Positions 45,416-55,387 of a stretch of 64,000 bases of DNA are shown one piece after another. This DNA comes from Lichenicola sp964236105. GTDB taxonomy: Bacteria > Pseudomonadota > Alphaproteobacteria > Acetobacterales > Acetobacteraceae. Numbering within the stretch: position 1 is the stretch's first letter; every line of letters begins with the position of its first letter. The notes beneath the pieces were generated by a model. That model was not told where the DNA came from and did not search any database. It was given only the letters and a program-made list of their open reading frames with translations. The DNA is taken from assembly GCA_964236105.1 (NCBI GenBank), contig CAXSBC010000001.1, positions 505,325 to 569,324 of the forward strand, read 5' to 3'. Made by a program: the position numbers and the translations under genes.

Positions 45416-48370
45416 TCAGTCGTCAGCATCGGGCACGGATGCTGAGCCTTTGGCTTGTGGATAAGGAACGCCCGGCTTGGTGCCTTCCCACAGCACTCGG
45501 TTGAAGAGGCCAACCGGCACACGGTCTTCCGCCGAGAAATCAAAGCCCTTCGTCTTCTGCGCCCACCAAGCTGCATCGTGCAGCGGCCGGATATCCGGTC
45601 CGGCAGCGTACCGGACGCCGCTTTCGTTTGCAGCCACCTGAAGCATCGTTGTCTTGAGGATGGTGGAGGCAATCGCTGTATAATACCACGACCCCGAACC
45701 CGACGTATCGAACACGTCGGCCATTGGCGCCGCGTTGGCGGTAAGCAGGCTTATGTGCGCAGTGCCGAGAACATCCTCGATCGTGCGCAACATGTTGACT
45801 TGATTGTAGCGTGTACTGACGACCACGTGCTGCCTGACGTAGGCGCCGGCGATGTAGGCAGTCGAACGGTGGCTGTCGACGTGGTCCGGACCGTCCTGGC
45901 TGTCATCCTCGATCACGAAGAAAAGGGTGCTGTCCGCGTATGGACTGTTGGCGACCGTCTCCAGCATGCGACCGACGGCAAGATCATTGTCGGCCTGCTG
46001 GGTCTCCGGTGTGTTCACGCCTGCCAAGGCTGTCGCGAAGCTACCGGTGTGGTCGTGGCTGAGCCGAACGGTCTCGAACGCAGGAAGGTCTCCATGACGC
46101 ACGTATTGCCGGAACTCTCGCTTCCATTCGTTGACGTTCCACTGATCGGAAAATGTCTGATCGAAGCCGCGAAAATAGAGGTCAGTGGAACCTTGCAGCT
46201 GCGGGTTCAGTTCAGCCGCCTGTTGGATGCCGGCGGCGCCCGCATTGGTGATCGGCTGACCATTCAGCGTTGTCGGACCGATATTGTTGACCATGAAACC
46301 GTAGTTCCGAACGTTGAGGCCGGCCTTCATCGCGGCGACGAAGATATAGCCTTCCTGCTCGCCCTTTTCACCGCCATAGATAGTGTCTGTGGCAGCGATG
46401 TCGCTCGGGCCAGGCAGCAGATTGGCGGTTCCGCCAGGCAACAGCGCGGACAGCGTGTTGTAGTTGTAGGTCGTGCCGCCGACCGTCGTTGGCGCAACGG
46501 CGTTGACACGGTCGGCATCGGCGACGCCGACCGGCACGTTGCGATTCGAGCCTTCGCTCTCGTAGGACAACCCGCGGCTGACATAGGCGTAGTTCTGCTG
46601 CTGGGTGACTTCCTCGTCATTGGTGATGCGGCCGCGCATCGACCATGACCAGCCATCCATGCTGCCGTCGGCTGGGTCCAGGAAGTTGTCGAGCGTGACA
46701 AACTGCTTCGAGATCCTGTGGAAGTTGGGGGTGATCGCTCGGCCGAACTGCACCAGCGATGAATCTGCGTTGGCGCCGTTGTTTAGATCACCTAACATCT
46801 GATCGAACGTCCGGTTCTCCTTGATAATGTAGATGACGTGTTTGATGTGATGCTGAAGAAACGACATGACCTGCTTGTCAGCCGGCGCTTCGGTGACCGA
46901 GTAGCCGTTGTTCTGCGCCACCTGTGCGGTCAACGCGGCCAGTTCACTCGCGTCCGGCGTCGGTGCGCTGATGAGCGAAGCCTGCTCGAGCTGGAACTGG
47001 TATTGATTGGAAGCCGATGATGCGGCGGCTGCGACTGCGTTGGCTGCGAGAATTCCAGCGGTGTTGTCCGTGTAGCCCGGCGGGATCGGCGCGAAGGCCT
47101 TGTACTGGATATGACTGGTGCTGCTGGAGAGGTTACCCGGATTCGGGCCGGTGTTGCTCTTGCCGTTGACGATATACATCTGCGAGCCGTCGGGACTGAA
47201 GGCCACATCCTTCGGGGCGTAGGCGGTCGGAATGAGTCCTTGAACGCGCAACGCGCCACCACCCGTCAGCGGCACGACGGCAATGTTGTTGGCGCCATTA
47301 TTGACGACGTACAGCGTCTTGCCATCTGGGGAAACGGTGACGGCATACGGCGCCGCGCCGGTATAACGAGGTCCCGATATCAGCCCAGCCGGCGCGCGGA
47401 CGTCGATCTCGCGCAGCAGACGATTGCTGGCCACGTCGATGAGGGCAACACGGTCCTGATTGTCCTCCGCCACGAAGAGGATGCCGTTGCTGAGCGTCAT
47501 GCCGTAGGGATTGCCGGCAAGCGGGATGCGCGTAATGAGGCGGCCGGTCTGACCGGAAATGTTGACCACGACGACCTCGCGGTCGCGGGTGGATGAGATA
47601 TAGGCCGAGGTGCCGCTGAGGGTGACAGCGAACGGATACTCGCCACCGGCGGCGGTGCTGACGCCGCTCGTGTTGAAAGGACGCAGGTCGTATTCGAACC
47701 TGACACGGGCGGTCGGGATGTCAATGACGCTGATCGAATCATTGTAGTTGTTGGCTGCAACAAACGTCTGGGCGTCGTCAGAGATTGCCAGGCCAACGGT
47801 CTCAGGCTTCACTAGCAGGCCGACGCCACCAGGCAACCCGCCTGCGTTGGCATGGCCGAGCGGAAACTCCGTCTTCAGCGTCAGAAGGCCGTTGTTCTTG
47901 ACGTAGACGTAGATGGCATCATCCGAGCCGCCTGCAGCGAACAGGGCGCTGCTGTCGGGTGACCAGACGAGGCCGCGATTGGCGTTGGTCTGCTTGATGA
48001 CCTGGATCAGTGATGGTCGGCTCGCGGATCCAGCGCTGATGTCATAGATGAAGATGTATTGAGTGGAGTTGGCGACATCGGTGGCTCCACTGGTGGTGTC
48101 GAGCGAGTTTTGTCCGCCGGTGACGACTGCCAGGGTCCTGCCATCCGGGCTGACGGCCTCTCTCAAGGCCTCGCCGGCAACGAAGTTGGGATAGGCAGCC
48201 AGTCCGGGATTCAGAAGCTGTTGCGTGGCGCCTGGGATGGCGAGCGGCGTGATGAAGAGGTTGGTCGGCAACTCGACCGGCGCCGTCTGGGCATAAGCAA
48301 TAAGCGGCAACGACAACATACTCGTTGCAAGCAACGTCGCGCGCAGCACCTGCCTGAACCGGATCGACAT
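45416..48370 (-). CDS. Exported YncE-like beta-propeller plus phosphoesterase-domain protein
   Basis: A 984-residue two-domain protein. A signal peptide (ATLLATSMLSLPLIAYAQ) is followed by about 430 residues of seven-bladed propeller repeats of the YncE/lactonase type (AVSPDGRTLAVVTGGQ, LVWSPDSSALFAAGGSDDAIYVY, VTVSPDGKTLYVVNNGANNIAVV). From about residue 515 comes a phosphoesterase/alkaline-phosphatase-fold domain: HIKHVIYIIKENRTFDQMLGDL, SMDGWSWSMRGR, LSHDHTGS and FFVIEDDSQDGPDHVDSHRSTAY with metal-binding Asp/His. Relatives are phospholipase-C/acid-phosphatase-like secreted enzymes. Monocistronic, and no Pho box is convincing upstream. Confidence 0.85.
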   Translation of the reverse strand: MSIRFRQVLRATLLATSMLSLPLIAYAQTAPVELPTNLFITPLAIPGATQQLLNPGLAAYPNFVAGEALREAVSPDGRTLAVVTGGQNSLDTTSGATDVANSTQYIFIYDISAGSASRPSLIQVIKQTNANRGLVWSPDSSALFAAGGSDDAIYVYVKNNGLLTLKTEFPLGHANAGGLPGGVGLLVKPETVGLAISDDAQTFVAANNYNDSISVIDIPTARVRFEYDLRPFNTSGVSTAAGGEYPFAVTLSGTSAYISSTRDREVVVVNISGQTGRLITRIPLAGNPYGMTLSNGILFVAEDNQDRVALIDVASNRLLREIDVRAPAGLISGPRYTGAAPYAVTVSPDGKTLYVVNNGANNIAVVPLTGGGALRVQGLIPTAYAPKDVAFSPDGSQMYIVNGKSNTGPNPGNLSSSTSHIQYKAFAPIPPGYTDNTAGILAANAVAAAASSASNQYQFQLEQASLISAPTPDASELAALTAQVAQNNGYSVTEAPADKQVMSFLQHHIKHVIYIIKENRTFDQMLGDLNNGANADSSLVQFGRAITPNFHRISKQFVTLDNFLDPADGSMDGWSWSMRGRITNDEEVTQQQNYAYVSRGLSYESEGSNRNVPVGVADADRVNAVAPTTVGGTTYNYNTLSALLPGGTANLLPGPSDIAATDTIYGGEKGEQEGYIFVAAMKAGLNVRNYGFMVNNIGPTTLNGQPITNAGAAGIQQAAELNPQLQGSTDLYFRGFDQTFSDQWNVNEWKREFRQYVRHGDLPAFETVRLSHDHTGSFATALAGVNTPETQQADNDLAVGRMLETVANSPYADSTLFFVIEDDSQDGPDHVDSHRSTAYIAGAYVRQHVVVSTRYNQVNMLRTIEDVLGTAHISLLTANAAPMADVFDTSGSGSWYYTAIASTILKTTMLQVAANESGVRYAAGPDIRPLHDAAWWAQKTKGFDFSAEDRVPVGLFNRVLWEGTKPGVPYPQAKGSASVPDADD

Positions 48371-48547
48371 GCGCTCCCTCCATTTCTGCTCTGATCATCC
48401 AGGGCAATGTGCGCCTGGCAGTTGAATGGACAGGAAAGCAGACGAGAAGAACTTTGTCTTGATCAATCAGGTTACATTTTGACGAAGATCGCCGATTTCT
48501 GGAGTCATTTTGCGTATCGTGTCAGCTTCCTGTCAGCTTTGTTTGTC

Positions 48548-49440
48548 GGGTTCTATCAGCACTCGCGCCAGAGTCCCGGTGTTCTTCATGAGAGTTCTGT
48601 AGATCACGTGTTCTGCATGATCCCAAGCGCAGCGCGGGCGTCTCTTGCGAGGTGGAAGCGGCGGAGGAAGGCGGAGACGACCTGGTCGTGACGGCAACGA
48701 GGACGGAGGAGATCCCGGAGTTCACCGTGCTCGCGGCAGAAGCGGTGGCGGCATCATGGCTCTTGAAGCCGCGCATGCATCGGATCCTGCCCTTGATGCC
48801 GCGATGGTCCTGCTCGGGCCGGTTGTTCACGGTGGCGCTGGTGCGGTGGCGGACCGTCCTGCCCAGCACGCTGCGGATCGTTCTCGGGTAGGAGCCATGA
48901 CCGTCTCTTGTCACCCGATCCGGCCGCAAGCCCATGGTCGCCTTGGCCGAGCGGAAGACCGCCTTGGCCGCCTTCATCTCGCAGTGCTCGCTCAGCATGG
49001 CCTCGATCAGGTTGCCGTCCCGGCCGACCGCCCGATAGAGGTAGCACCAGCGGGCACGGACCTTCAGGTCGGTCTCGTCGACATGCCAACTCGTCCCGGG
49101 TCCGAGGCGCTTTTGCCCATGACCGGCGGCAGCTTTGCCTCCCAGGCCCGTCTGTCGATCTGCTTCGCAGCTCAACCATAGCTCACCTCGATCCCGCGCA
49201 GCGCCAGGATCTCGCCCAGGTCACGCAACGTCAGCCGGAAGTGGCGCCGACAGAACACCACACGGAGGCAATGACGTCGCTGGGCGGGCAGGTCCGGTTC
49301 AGAACGCCCGCCCTGCGCTCGTTGAACTGCCGCCCGCAGGCCCGGCAGTGGAACCGCCGGTGGCCGCGTGCCGTCACCTCCCGCCGCTTCGTCACGGCCG
49401 TAGACCCACAGCACACGCAGTTCATCCCGATGCCCCGCCC
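48548..49440 (-). pseudogene. IS6-family transposase with N-terminal zinc ribbon, frameshifted
   Basis: Reading down the minus strand: MNCVCCGSTAV...RRFHCRACGRQFNERRAGVLNRT (zinc ribbon) in one frame; RLTLRDLGEILALRGIEVSY in the next; then SWHVDETDLKVRARWCYLYRAVGRDG, VFRSAKATMGLRPDRVTRDGHGSYP, VRHRTSATVNNRPEQDHRGIKGR and CMRGFKSHDAAT in a third, and a final frame change before RHDQVVSAFLRRFHLARDA. The DDE core is recognisable but at least three indels break it. The ~60 bases around 48548-48610 recur at 52795-52855, marking the element end. Confidence 0.8.
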
Positions 49441-50090
49441 GCCGCCATCACTGGCGACGGCTACGTCAGCCGTCCGTCGCAGGCCCGCCGCATCGAGCGC
49501 CATTTGGGTGGCCGCCACCGCCGTGCCAGCCCTCCGAATCCAGAGGACCAGCGAATCACATCGCGAAACGGTCGGGAATGCCTTCAAAGTTAGGAGCCGG
49601 CGCCGTTGGTATGAGACGCTGGCCGAGGATCAACGTTCATCTACCAGCGCGGCATCCATAGCTAGAGCTCGGGCCGCTTCCGGCTCAACCGTTTTAGCTT
49701 CGCGTTCACCGGTTCTGTATCTCGGTGCGCCAGCTCGTCAAGCAGTTCGTCGCCGCGATGGTGGGGCGAATGACGCTGAAGCATCTGGCTGGGTGACTGG
49801 TACTGGCGCTTCGGCTGGTGCTGCTGCGCTCGCGGGCGCTACTTGGCATGGGGTTGGGCGATCTCGTAGATCGTGTCCTCCCTAGGCGCAGGCAGGGTCG
49901 ACGTGACCGTTTTCATGCATCCTCCTGCGTCGAGATGGTCTGCCGGATGGGCGGTCCGGTTGAGGGCGACCGCGGCCAAGTTGCAGATAGATCCCGCAGA
50001 CCGGGCGCGAGCCTACGCTGGAGTTGCGGGTCATGTTGAAATAAAACCGCGTGCCTCACATACTCGGTTGACTCGAGCTTGGAGTGGTTG
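49441..50090. other. Non-coding stretch upstream of the secreted hydrolase
   Basis: About 650 bases with no believable gene on either strand. Short minus-strand pieces such as MKTVTSTLPAPREDTIYEIAQPHAK look protein-like but stop at once. The last 100 bases should contain the promoter of the hydrolase; GGAG at 50081-50084 is its ribosome site. Confidence 0.45.
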
Positions 50091-52169
50091 ATGGCGGAAC
50101 GATGGTCTGTGCTGACAATACTGGCGATGATTGGTGCAGCACAGGTTGGCGGCGGCCTGGGAACCGCCCGCGCCCAGGTCAGCGATACAGGATCGCCGGC
50201 CGGACAGGCGGCCTCGCAGGCGCAGTCTTCCAAGACGCAGCAGGCTGCGGGCACCGCGCCTGGCACGGTATCGGGCGCCGGCGCGGACGCAAGCGCATCA
50301 GGCGGCGGCGACATCCCGCATCACTTCAATCCGGTACACGCTGCCTACGACTACGATCGCCGCGACCTCATGGTCCCGATGCGAGACGGCGTATCGTTGC
50401 ATATGGTGCTGATTGTGCCGCATAGCGTGACGCATGGTCCGATCATGCTGGACCGCACGCCGTATAGCGCCAAAGAGATGACCAGCCGGGTGGCAACCCC
50501 ACACGTGTCGGAGCTGACGCGCGGTCTGTACCGCGACTTGGTGGAGAACGGCTACATTCTGGCGTTCGAGGACGTGCGCGGCAAGTACGGCTCCGGCGGC
50601 GACTACGTCATGAACCGACCGGTGAGCGGCCCACTCAACCCTACCAAGGTCGACCACACCACCGACGCCTACGACACGATCGAGTGGCTGGTGCACCATG
50701 TGCACGAAACCAACGGCCGGGTCGGCACCATCGGCACCAGCTATGATGGCTTCACCGTGCTGATGAGTCTGATCCATCCGCATCCGGCGCTGAAAGCGGC
50801 AGTGCCGATCAACCCGATGGTCGACACCTGGATCGATGACGACTGGTTCCATAACGGCGCCTTCCGGGAGGAGATGATGGACTACATCTATTCCCAGACC
50901 GCGACCAAGAGTTCGGATCTGGAATGGTGGGCGACCGGCCACGACGACTTCGAAATCTACAAGAAATATGGCTCCGCCGGCGCCTTTGGCAAAGCAATGG
51001 GCATGGAGCAGCTACCGTTCTGGAACCGTCTGACTACCCACACCGCCTATGATGCGTTCTGGCAGGGACAGGCGGTGGACAAGCTGTTGGCGCGGGCGCC
51101 GCTGACCGTGCCAACGCTGTTCGTGCAGGGGCAGTGGGATCAGGAGGACATCTATGGCGCCGTCGCCGCTTACGAGGCAACGGTGCCGACGAACGGCAGC
51201 ACCGGGATGGGCCACCTGGTGATGGGGCCCTGGCATCATGGCCAGGCAAACGGCGACGCGTCTTCGCTCGGGCCGCTGCAGTATGGCGAGGATACCGGTG
51301 CTTGGTTCCGGCGCCACGTCATGCTGCCGTTCCTGAATTCGCACCTCAAGGACAACGCTCCTTCGGCCGCGATCGCGCCGGTCACGGTGTTCCAGACCGG
51401 AACCGACACCTGGCGGACCTATGACCACTGGCCGCTGGCCTGTGTCGGGTGTGCCGATAAAGGGCAGGCGCTATACCTGCAGCCGGACAGCAAGCTGAAC
51501 TTTGCACCGCCGACGGCCAGCGGCGACGGCTACGACGCCTACGTGTCCGATCCAGCCAAGCCGGTACCCTACCGGCTGCGACCAATCCGCCCGACTTATG
51601 CCAAGGACTCAACCTGGCGCTATTGGCTGGTGGACGACCAGCGCTTCGCCGCCGACCGGCCAGACGTGCTGACCTACTCCACCGACGTGCTGACCACTTC
51701 CGTCACCTTGTCCGGTGCGCCAGTGGCACACCTGCTGGCCTCCACCACCGGCACCGACGCGGACTGGGTGGTGAAGCTGATCGACGTGTTTCCGGACGAG
51801 GTGCCAGCTGAACCGGAGCTGGGCGGCTACGAACTGCCGGTGGCGATGGACATCCTGCGCGGCCGCTACCGCGACGATCCGGCCCATCCAAGTGCGATAC
51901 CTGCCGGCAAGACGGTGGCCTACACGCTGCGCTTGCCCAACGTGGACCACAGTTTTCTGCCCGGACACCGGATCATGGTCCAGATCCAGTCAAGCTGGTT
52001 CCCCCTCTATGACCGCAATCCGCAGAACTACGTGTCCAACATCTTCTTCGCTCAACCGGATGACTACAGGAAGGCGGAGATGCGGGTGTTCCGTGCGCCA
52101 GATGCCGCCAGCTACATCCAGCTACCGGTGGTACCGGCCGATAGCGGGACGGTGGTGGCCGGACCTTGA
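50091..52169 (+). CDS. Secreted CocE/NonD-type hydrolase (alpha-amino-acid ester hydrolase-like)
   Basis: A 692-residue serine hydrolase of the X-Pro dipeptidyl-peptidase (S15)/CocE class, cleaving esters or amides, possibly alpha-amino-acid esters or beta-lactam side chains. A signal peptide ending ARAQ and a Gln/Ala/Ser linker precede the alpha/beta-hydrolase domain: MVPMRDGVSLHMVLIVP, LAFEDVRGKYGSGG, the nucleophile S217 in GTIGTSYDGF, catalytic D350 in QGQWDQED and H382/H383 in GPWHHGQ. The jelly-roll C-terminal domain ends in FLPGHRIMVQIQSSWFPLYDRNP. Start ATG 50091 has GGAG six bases before it. The intact triad suggests it is active in the periplasm. Confidence 0.9.
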   Translation: MAERWSVLTILAMIGAAQVGGGLGTARAQVSDTGSPAGQAASQAQSSKTQQAAGTAPGTVSGAGADASASGGGDIPHHFNPVHAAYDYDRRDLMVPMRDGVSLHMVLIVPHSVTHGPIMLDRTPYSAKEMTSRVATPHVSELTRGLYRDLVENGYILAFEDVRGKYGSGGDYVMNRPVSGPLNPTKVDHTTDAYDTIEWLVHHVHETNGRVGTIGTSYDGFTVLMSLIHPHPALKAAVPINPMVDTWIDDDWFHNGAFREEMMDYIYSQTATKSSDLEWWATGHDDFEIYKKYGSAGAFGKAMGMEQLPFWNRLTTHTAYDAFWQGQAVDKLLARAPLTVPTLFVQGQWDQEDIYGAVAAYEATVPTNGSTGMGHLVMGPWHHGQANGDASSLGPLQYGEDTGAWFRRHVMLPFLNSHLKDNAPSAAIAPVTVFQTGTDTWRTYDHWPLACVGCADKGQALYLQPDSKLNFAPPTASGDGYDAYVSDPAKPVPYRLRPIRPTYAKDSTWRYWLVDDQRFAADRPDVLTYSTDVLTTSVTLSGAPVAHLLASTTGTDADWVVKLIDVFPDEVPAEPELGGYELPVAMDILRGRYRDDPAHPSAIPAGKTVAYTLRLPNVDHSFLPGHRIMVQIQSSWFPLYDRNPQNYVSNIFFAQPDDYRKAEMRVFRAPDAASYIQLPVVPADSGTVVAGP

Positions 52170-52249
52170 GCAGATCCAGCCAATCCTTTACTAGGCTTGG
52201 GACCCATTAAATAGCTTGCGAAGGTGGCAATCGGCTGACGCATTTGCGG

Positions 52250-52860
52250 CATCAGGGGATGCTGCCGTGAATGATCGGCCTGATTGCCCAAGGCGCAGCT
52301 GCGGCGGAGCGAGCCGCATGTCCGGCTGTCGCACGGGGTGCCACGGGTCGATGACCGGCGGGTGATCAGTGGCGTCATCTTCGTGATCCGCAACGGCCTG
52401 TGCTGGCGCAAGGCGCTCAAGGACTAGGGTCCACACAAGACGACGTATGACCGCTTCATCCGATGGAGCCGGCCAGGCGTGTTCAACCGCATCGTTCCGG
52501 CGCTGGCGGCCAAGGCTGGCAAATCCGCTCAGTTGACAATCGATGCGACGCACCTGAAGGCGCACCGACCGCGGCCAGCCCCTAAGAAAGAGCCTGTTCC
52601 TCGGTGGATCGGACGCACCAAGGGCGGCCTGAACTCGCTGAGCAAGACCGTTCGCCACCGGACCAACACTACCCTGAACAACCGGCTCGAGCAGCACCAT
52701 CGCGGCATCAAAGGCAGGAGCTCCTCCGCCCCCGCCGCTGTTACAACCAGATCGTTTCAGACCGCCTCCGCCGCTCCCGCTTCGCAGGAGATGCCCGCGT
52801 TACGTTCGGGATCATGCAGAACGCATAATCCAGCAGTCTCTCATGAAGAATATTGGGAAC
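52250..52860 (+). mobile_element. Chimeric IS5-IS6 relic
   Basis: The 5' part is an IS5/IS427-type transposase fragment: DDRRVISGVIFVIRNGLCWRKALKD, TAG (52425-52427), GPHKTTYDRFIRWSRPGVFNRI, LTIDATHLKAHR, IGRTKGGLNS. At about 52640 the same frame runs into IS6-like sequence, SKTVRHRTNTTLNNRLEQHHRGIKGR. Bases 52745-52855 then match the end of the IS6-like copy at 48548-48690. The result is a fusion of two unrelated insertion sequences, inactive because of the stop codon and missing cores. Confidence 0.75.
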
Positions 52861-53580
52861 CCGGCGCAAGTGCTGACAGACCCTCGGCGCCCGACACTGA
52901 TCAACGGCAGAAGGCTGTTCGAGCGGTCTGGTCAACTGGCAAAGCATCGACAGGTAGGGTCAGCCTTGGAGCTGGTGAGAGGTCACATGGCCTGCACGGC
53001 CTGCTGATCCACATCCCATGGAATAATATGTCGGAAGCAGATCGACGATATTGACGGTCCTCTCATAATGAGATAGCTCTCAGCTGCATAAAGCGGTCTA
53101 TCCGCCTCTGTCCTCAGCGCTGCTGCGGCCGGGTCGGATATAGAAGCCGCGGCAGAGGATCTCGTCCGCGCGGACCCAGCTCCCGGCGCAGGATGTGAAA
53201 GGCCGAGAAGAGGGTTTGATGCGTAATCACATCTTAATTTTGATCTAGACCGTCATCATCGGCAGACACTTTCTGCCAGTGGTTCGATCCGGCTACGTTA
53301 CATATCCATTCCGGCTTAGAGACATCTGGAGTGACCTTCAGTTATAGTGTCGATCCGGACGCCGGATGCAATGTGCGTCGTCCTCCACCATCGAGGCGAG
53401 TCGACCATGGCTGCAGGTCCATCCCCGTTCAATCAGCCGAAAAGCCAGTGCCGGATGCCCGAATCTGGACATGCGTTCGCAGAGATGGACGATCCGGCGC
53501 GAACGTTAGTTGATGAGCCTCATTACCGCTTGCCAATCAAAAAGCTGGTGCAAAACAAACCAGCGATACAGGAGGATACC
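52861..53580. other. Non-coding leader before the OprB-type porin
   Basis: About 720 bases without a gene. The AT-rich part (53220-53345) probably carries the promoter for the porin-MFS genes. The reading frame of the porin is open from 53347, but the residues before 53581 look non-coding. A palindrome at 53261-53277 is listed separately. Confidence 0.45.
53261..53277. promoter_or_regulatory. 17-base palindrome, possible operator
   Basis: GGCAGA-CACTT-TCTGCC, perfect 6-base arms around 5 bases, in the AT-rich segment about 300 bases before the porin start. It is the size of a dimeric-regulator site. Which protein would bind is unknown; the island's TetR repressor is one candidate. Confidence 0.35.
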
Positions 53581-55248
53581 GTGAACAAGACACTGACCGG
53601 CCCTAATCCTGGCCTCAAATGGCCTGATCCGATCACGACCCCGTCGTGGCCGTTGCTCGCCGTGGCCCTGGTCGCATCCGGGGGATTGGCGGGACCGGCT
53701 TTCGCGGCCGATCCGTCCACCGATGCGCAGAATAGCCAGCTTGCGCAGGCCTTGCAGGCTTCGCCAAACGTGCAGCTCGAGCCCGGCGAAGCGACGCCCC
53801 TCAACATTCAACTGGCGCAGGCCGCCGGGCAGGGCGCGCTGCAGTCCGCGATCGGCGCCGGACAGCCTTCGGCAAGCGCGCAGACCGGACCCAGCCAGCC
53901 GACGCCGCCGGTTGCCGGTGCGGGCGGCGGTGGTGGCGGGGCCGCGACCTACTCGATCAACCCGTCGCCGCCCGCGTTCAAGAATCCCTACGCCCTGGCC
54001 GATAGTCTGAAATACAGGGGATGGATCGTACCGCTGCCGGGCGCGCTCGATACCCTTGACCAGGGCCTCTTCGGCATCCGCGACACCCTGGCCAGACACG
54101 GCATCAGCTACTTCGGCTTCTCGACCACCACCTTTCAGGACAACATCATCAGGCACGGGCTTCCGGCAGGGAACCAGTTCGGTCCCCACAGCAGGGACAA
54201 TCAGTCCTATGCCGGCCAGCTGCCGACCTACACCACGGCCAACACCATCTTCCTCATGTACGACCTGGCCCAGTACGGGATCCCCGACGGCCAGATCTCG
54301 ATCGCCGGCTCCCTGCTGCAGACCAATTGGCAGCCGGGCGATCCCAACGGGATCAATGTGGGCCAGATCAGCTACTATCAGACGGCCTTCAACAGGCTGC
54401 TGGAGATCAAGGTGGGTTACCTCACCAACAACCTCGAGTACCTGGGAACCCAGATCGGCGGCAACATCGGCGCCGGCCTGTTCGGCGTCAGCGCGGCCAT
54501 CCCGTTCGAGGAAGGACAGAATCTCGGCTCCTTCCCCACGCCGGCGGCGAACGTCAAGGTGAACCTTCCCAACCATTTCTACACCAAGCTCGGCGTGCAG
54601 CGAGGAACCAGTCCCGACGGCCTCCAGGCCGAGCGTCTGCAGAACCCGACATCGATACGCTTCGTGGGACCCAATGACGGCGTCGTCGTGATTGATGAGA
54701 CGGGATACCGGGTCAACGCCGCACCGGGGCAGATGTCGACCTGGATCCGTGGTGCCGCCAACTACACCTCGAGCCGTTACACCAACTTCTCGACCTTCGA
54801 GCGCCAGCAGCCCAATTACGGGCTTTATCTCCTCGCCGATCGCCAGATCCTGAAGACGGCGCCGAACGGCGGTCCCCGCGCAGCCTTTCAGGGCCTCTAT
54901 GTCGGCTTCTCGGCGATGTATGCTCCCAAATATCTCAACGCGTTCAGCCAGTACTATGAAGGACGCATCTACGGCTTCGGGCTGATCCCGGGGCGGCCGT
55001 TCGACCTCACCAGCTTCGCGTGGGATCAGAACGTCTTCAGCAAGGTCCTGGTCAACGAAGGTCGCTCCTTCGGGGAGCTGGCTCACACCAACGCCAATAC
55101 CTTTACGGGATCCTACAACCTGCACCTCGTGCACGGCGTCAACGTCGCCCTCGGGCTGAGCTACACCGATCATCCGGTTCCCATCACCTATACCAGGAGC
55201 AGCGGCAGCTCCCTCAGCGTCCTGAGCAACCTTTTCATCTGGTTGTAG
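53581..55248 (+). CDS. oprB: OprB-family carbohydrate-selective porin
   Basis: A 555-residue outer-membrane porin. A long signal region (PSWPLLAVALVASGGLAGPAFAADP) leads into a Gln/Ala/Pro-rich linker, then an OprB barrel: RGIRDTLARHGISYFGFSTT-type start, LAQYGIPDGQISIAGSLLQTNW, LEIKVGYLTNNLEYLGTQIGGN, NYGLYLLADRQIL, and closing strands VNVALGLSYTDHP and SLSVLSNLFIWL. It would let a sugar or small organic substrate through the outer membrane. GTG 53581 is chosen because AGGAGGA stands six bases before it and a proper signal peptide follows. An MFS transporter gene follows 140 bases downstream. Confidence 0.83.
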   Translation: MNKTLTGPNPGLKWPDPITTPSWPLLAVALVASGGLAGPAFAADPSTDAQNSQLAQALQASPNVQLEPGEATPLNIQLAQAAGQGALQSAIGAGQPSASAQTGPSQPTPPVAGAGGGGGGAATYSINPSPPAFKNPYALADSLKYRGWIVPLPGALDTLDQGLFGIRDTLARHGISYFGFSTTTFQDNIIRHGLPAGNQFGPHSRDNQSYAGQLPTYTTANTIFLMYDLAQYGIPDGQISIAGSLLQTNWQPGDPNGINVGQISYYQTAFNRLLEIKVGYLTNNLEYLGTQIGGNIGAGLFGVSAAIPFEEGQNLGSFPTPAANVKVNLPNHFYTKLGVQRGTSPDGLQAERLQNPTSIRFVGPNDGVVVIDETGYRVNAAPGQMSTWIRGAANYTSSRYTNFSTFERQQPNYGLYLLADRQILKTAPNGGPRAAFQGLYVGFSAMYAPKYLNAFSQYYEGRIYGFGLIPGRPFDLTSFAWDQNVFSKVLVNEGRSFGELAHTNANTFTGSYNLHLVHGVNVALGLSYTDHPVPITYTRSSGSSLSVLSNLFIWL

Positions 55249-55387
55249 AAGACCTCGTCGTCCGGGCGGTGCGAACCTCCATGAGGCTCAAACACCGCCC
55301 GCGCGGTCGGGTCGGACGGATCGTCCGCGCAGGCCTGCGCCACCGCACGACCCAGGGACGGGGCGATCATGAACCGGAGACGCCCGT

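Noticed and set aside
48371..48520. GTTACATTTTGACGA as a Pho box before the phosphoesterase
   Set aside because: Only one half-site resembles GTCAT and the spacing is not 11; too weak next to the two good boxes.
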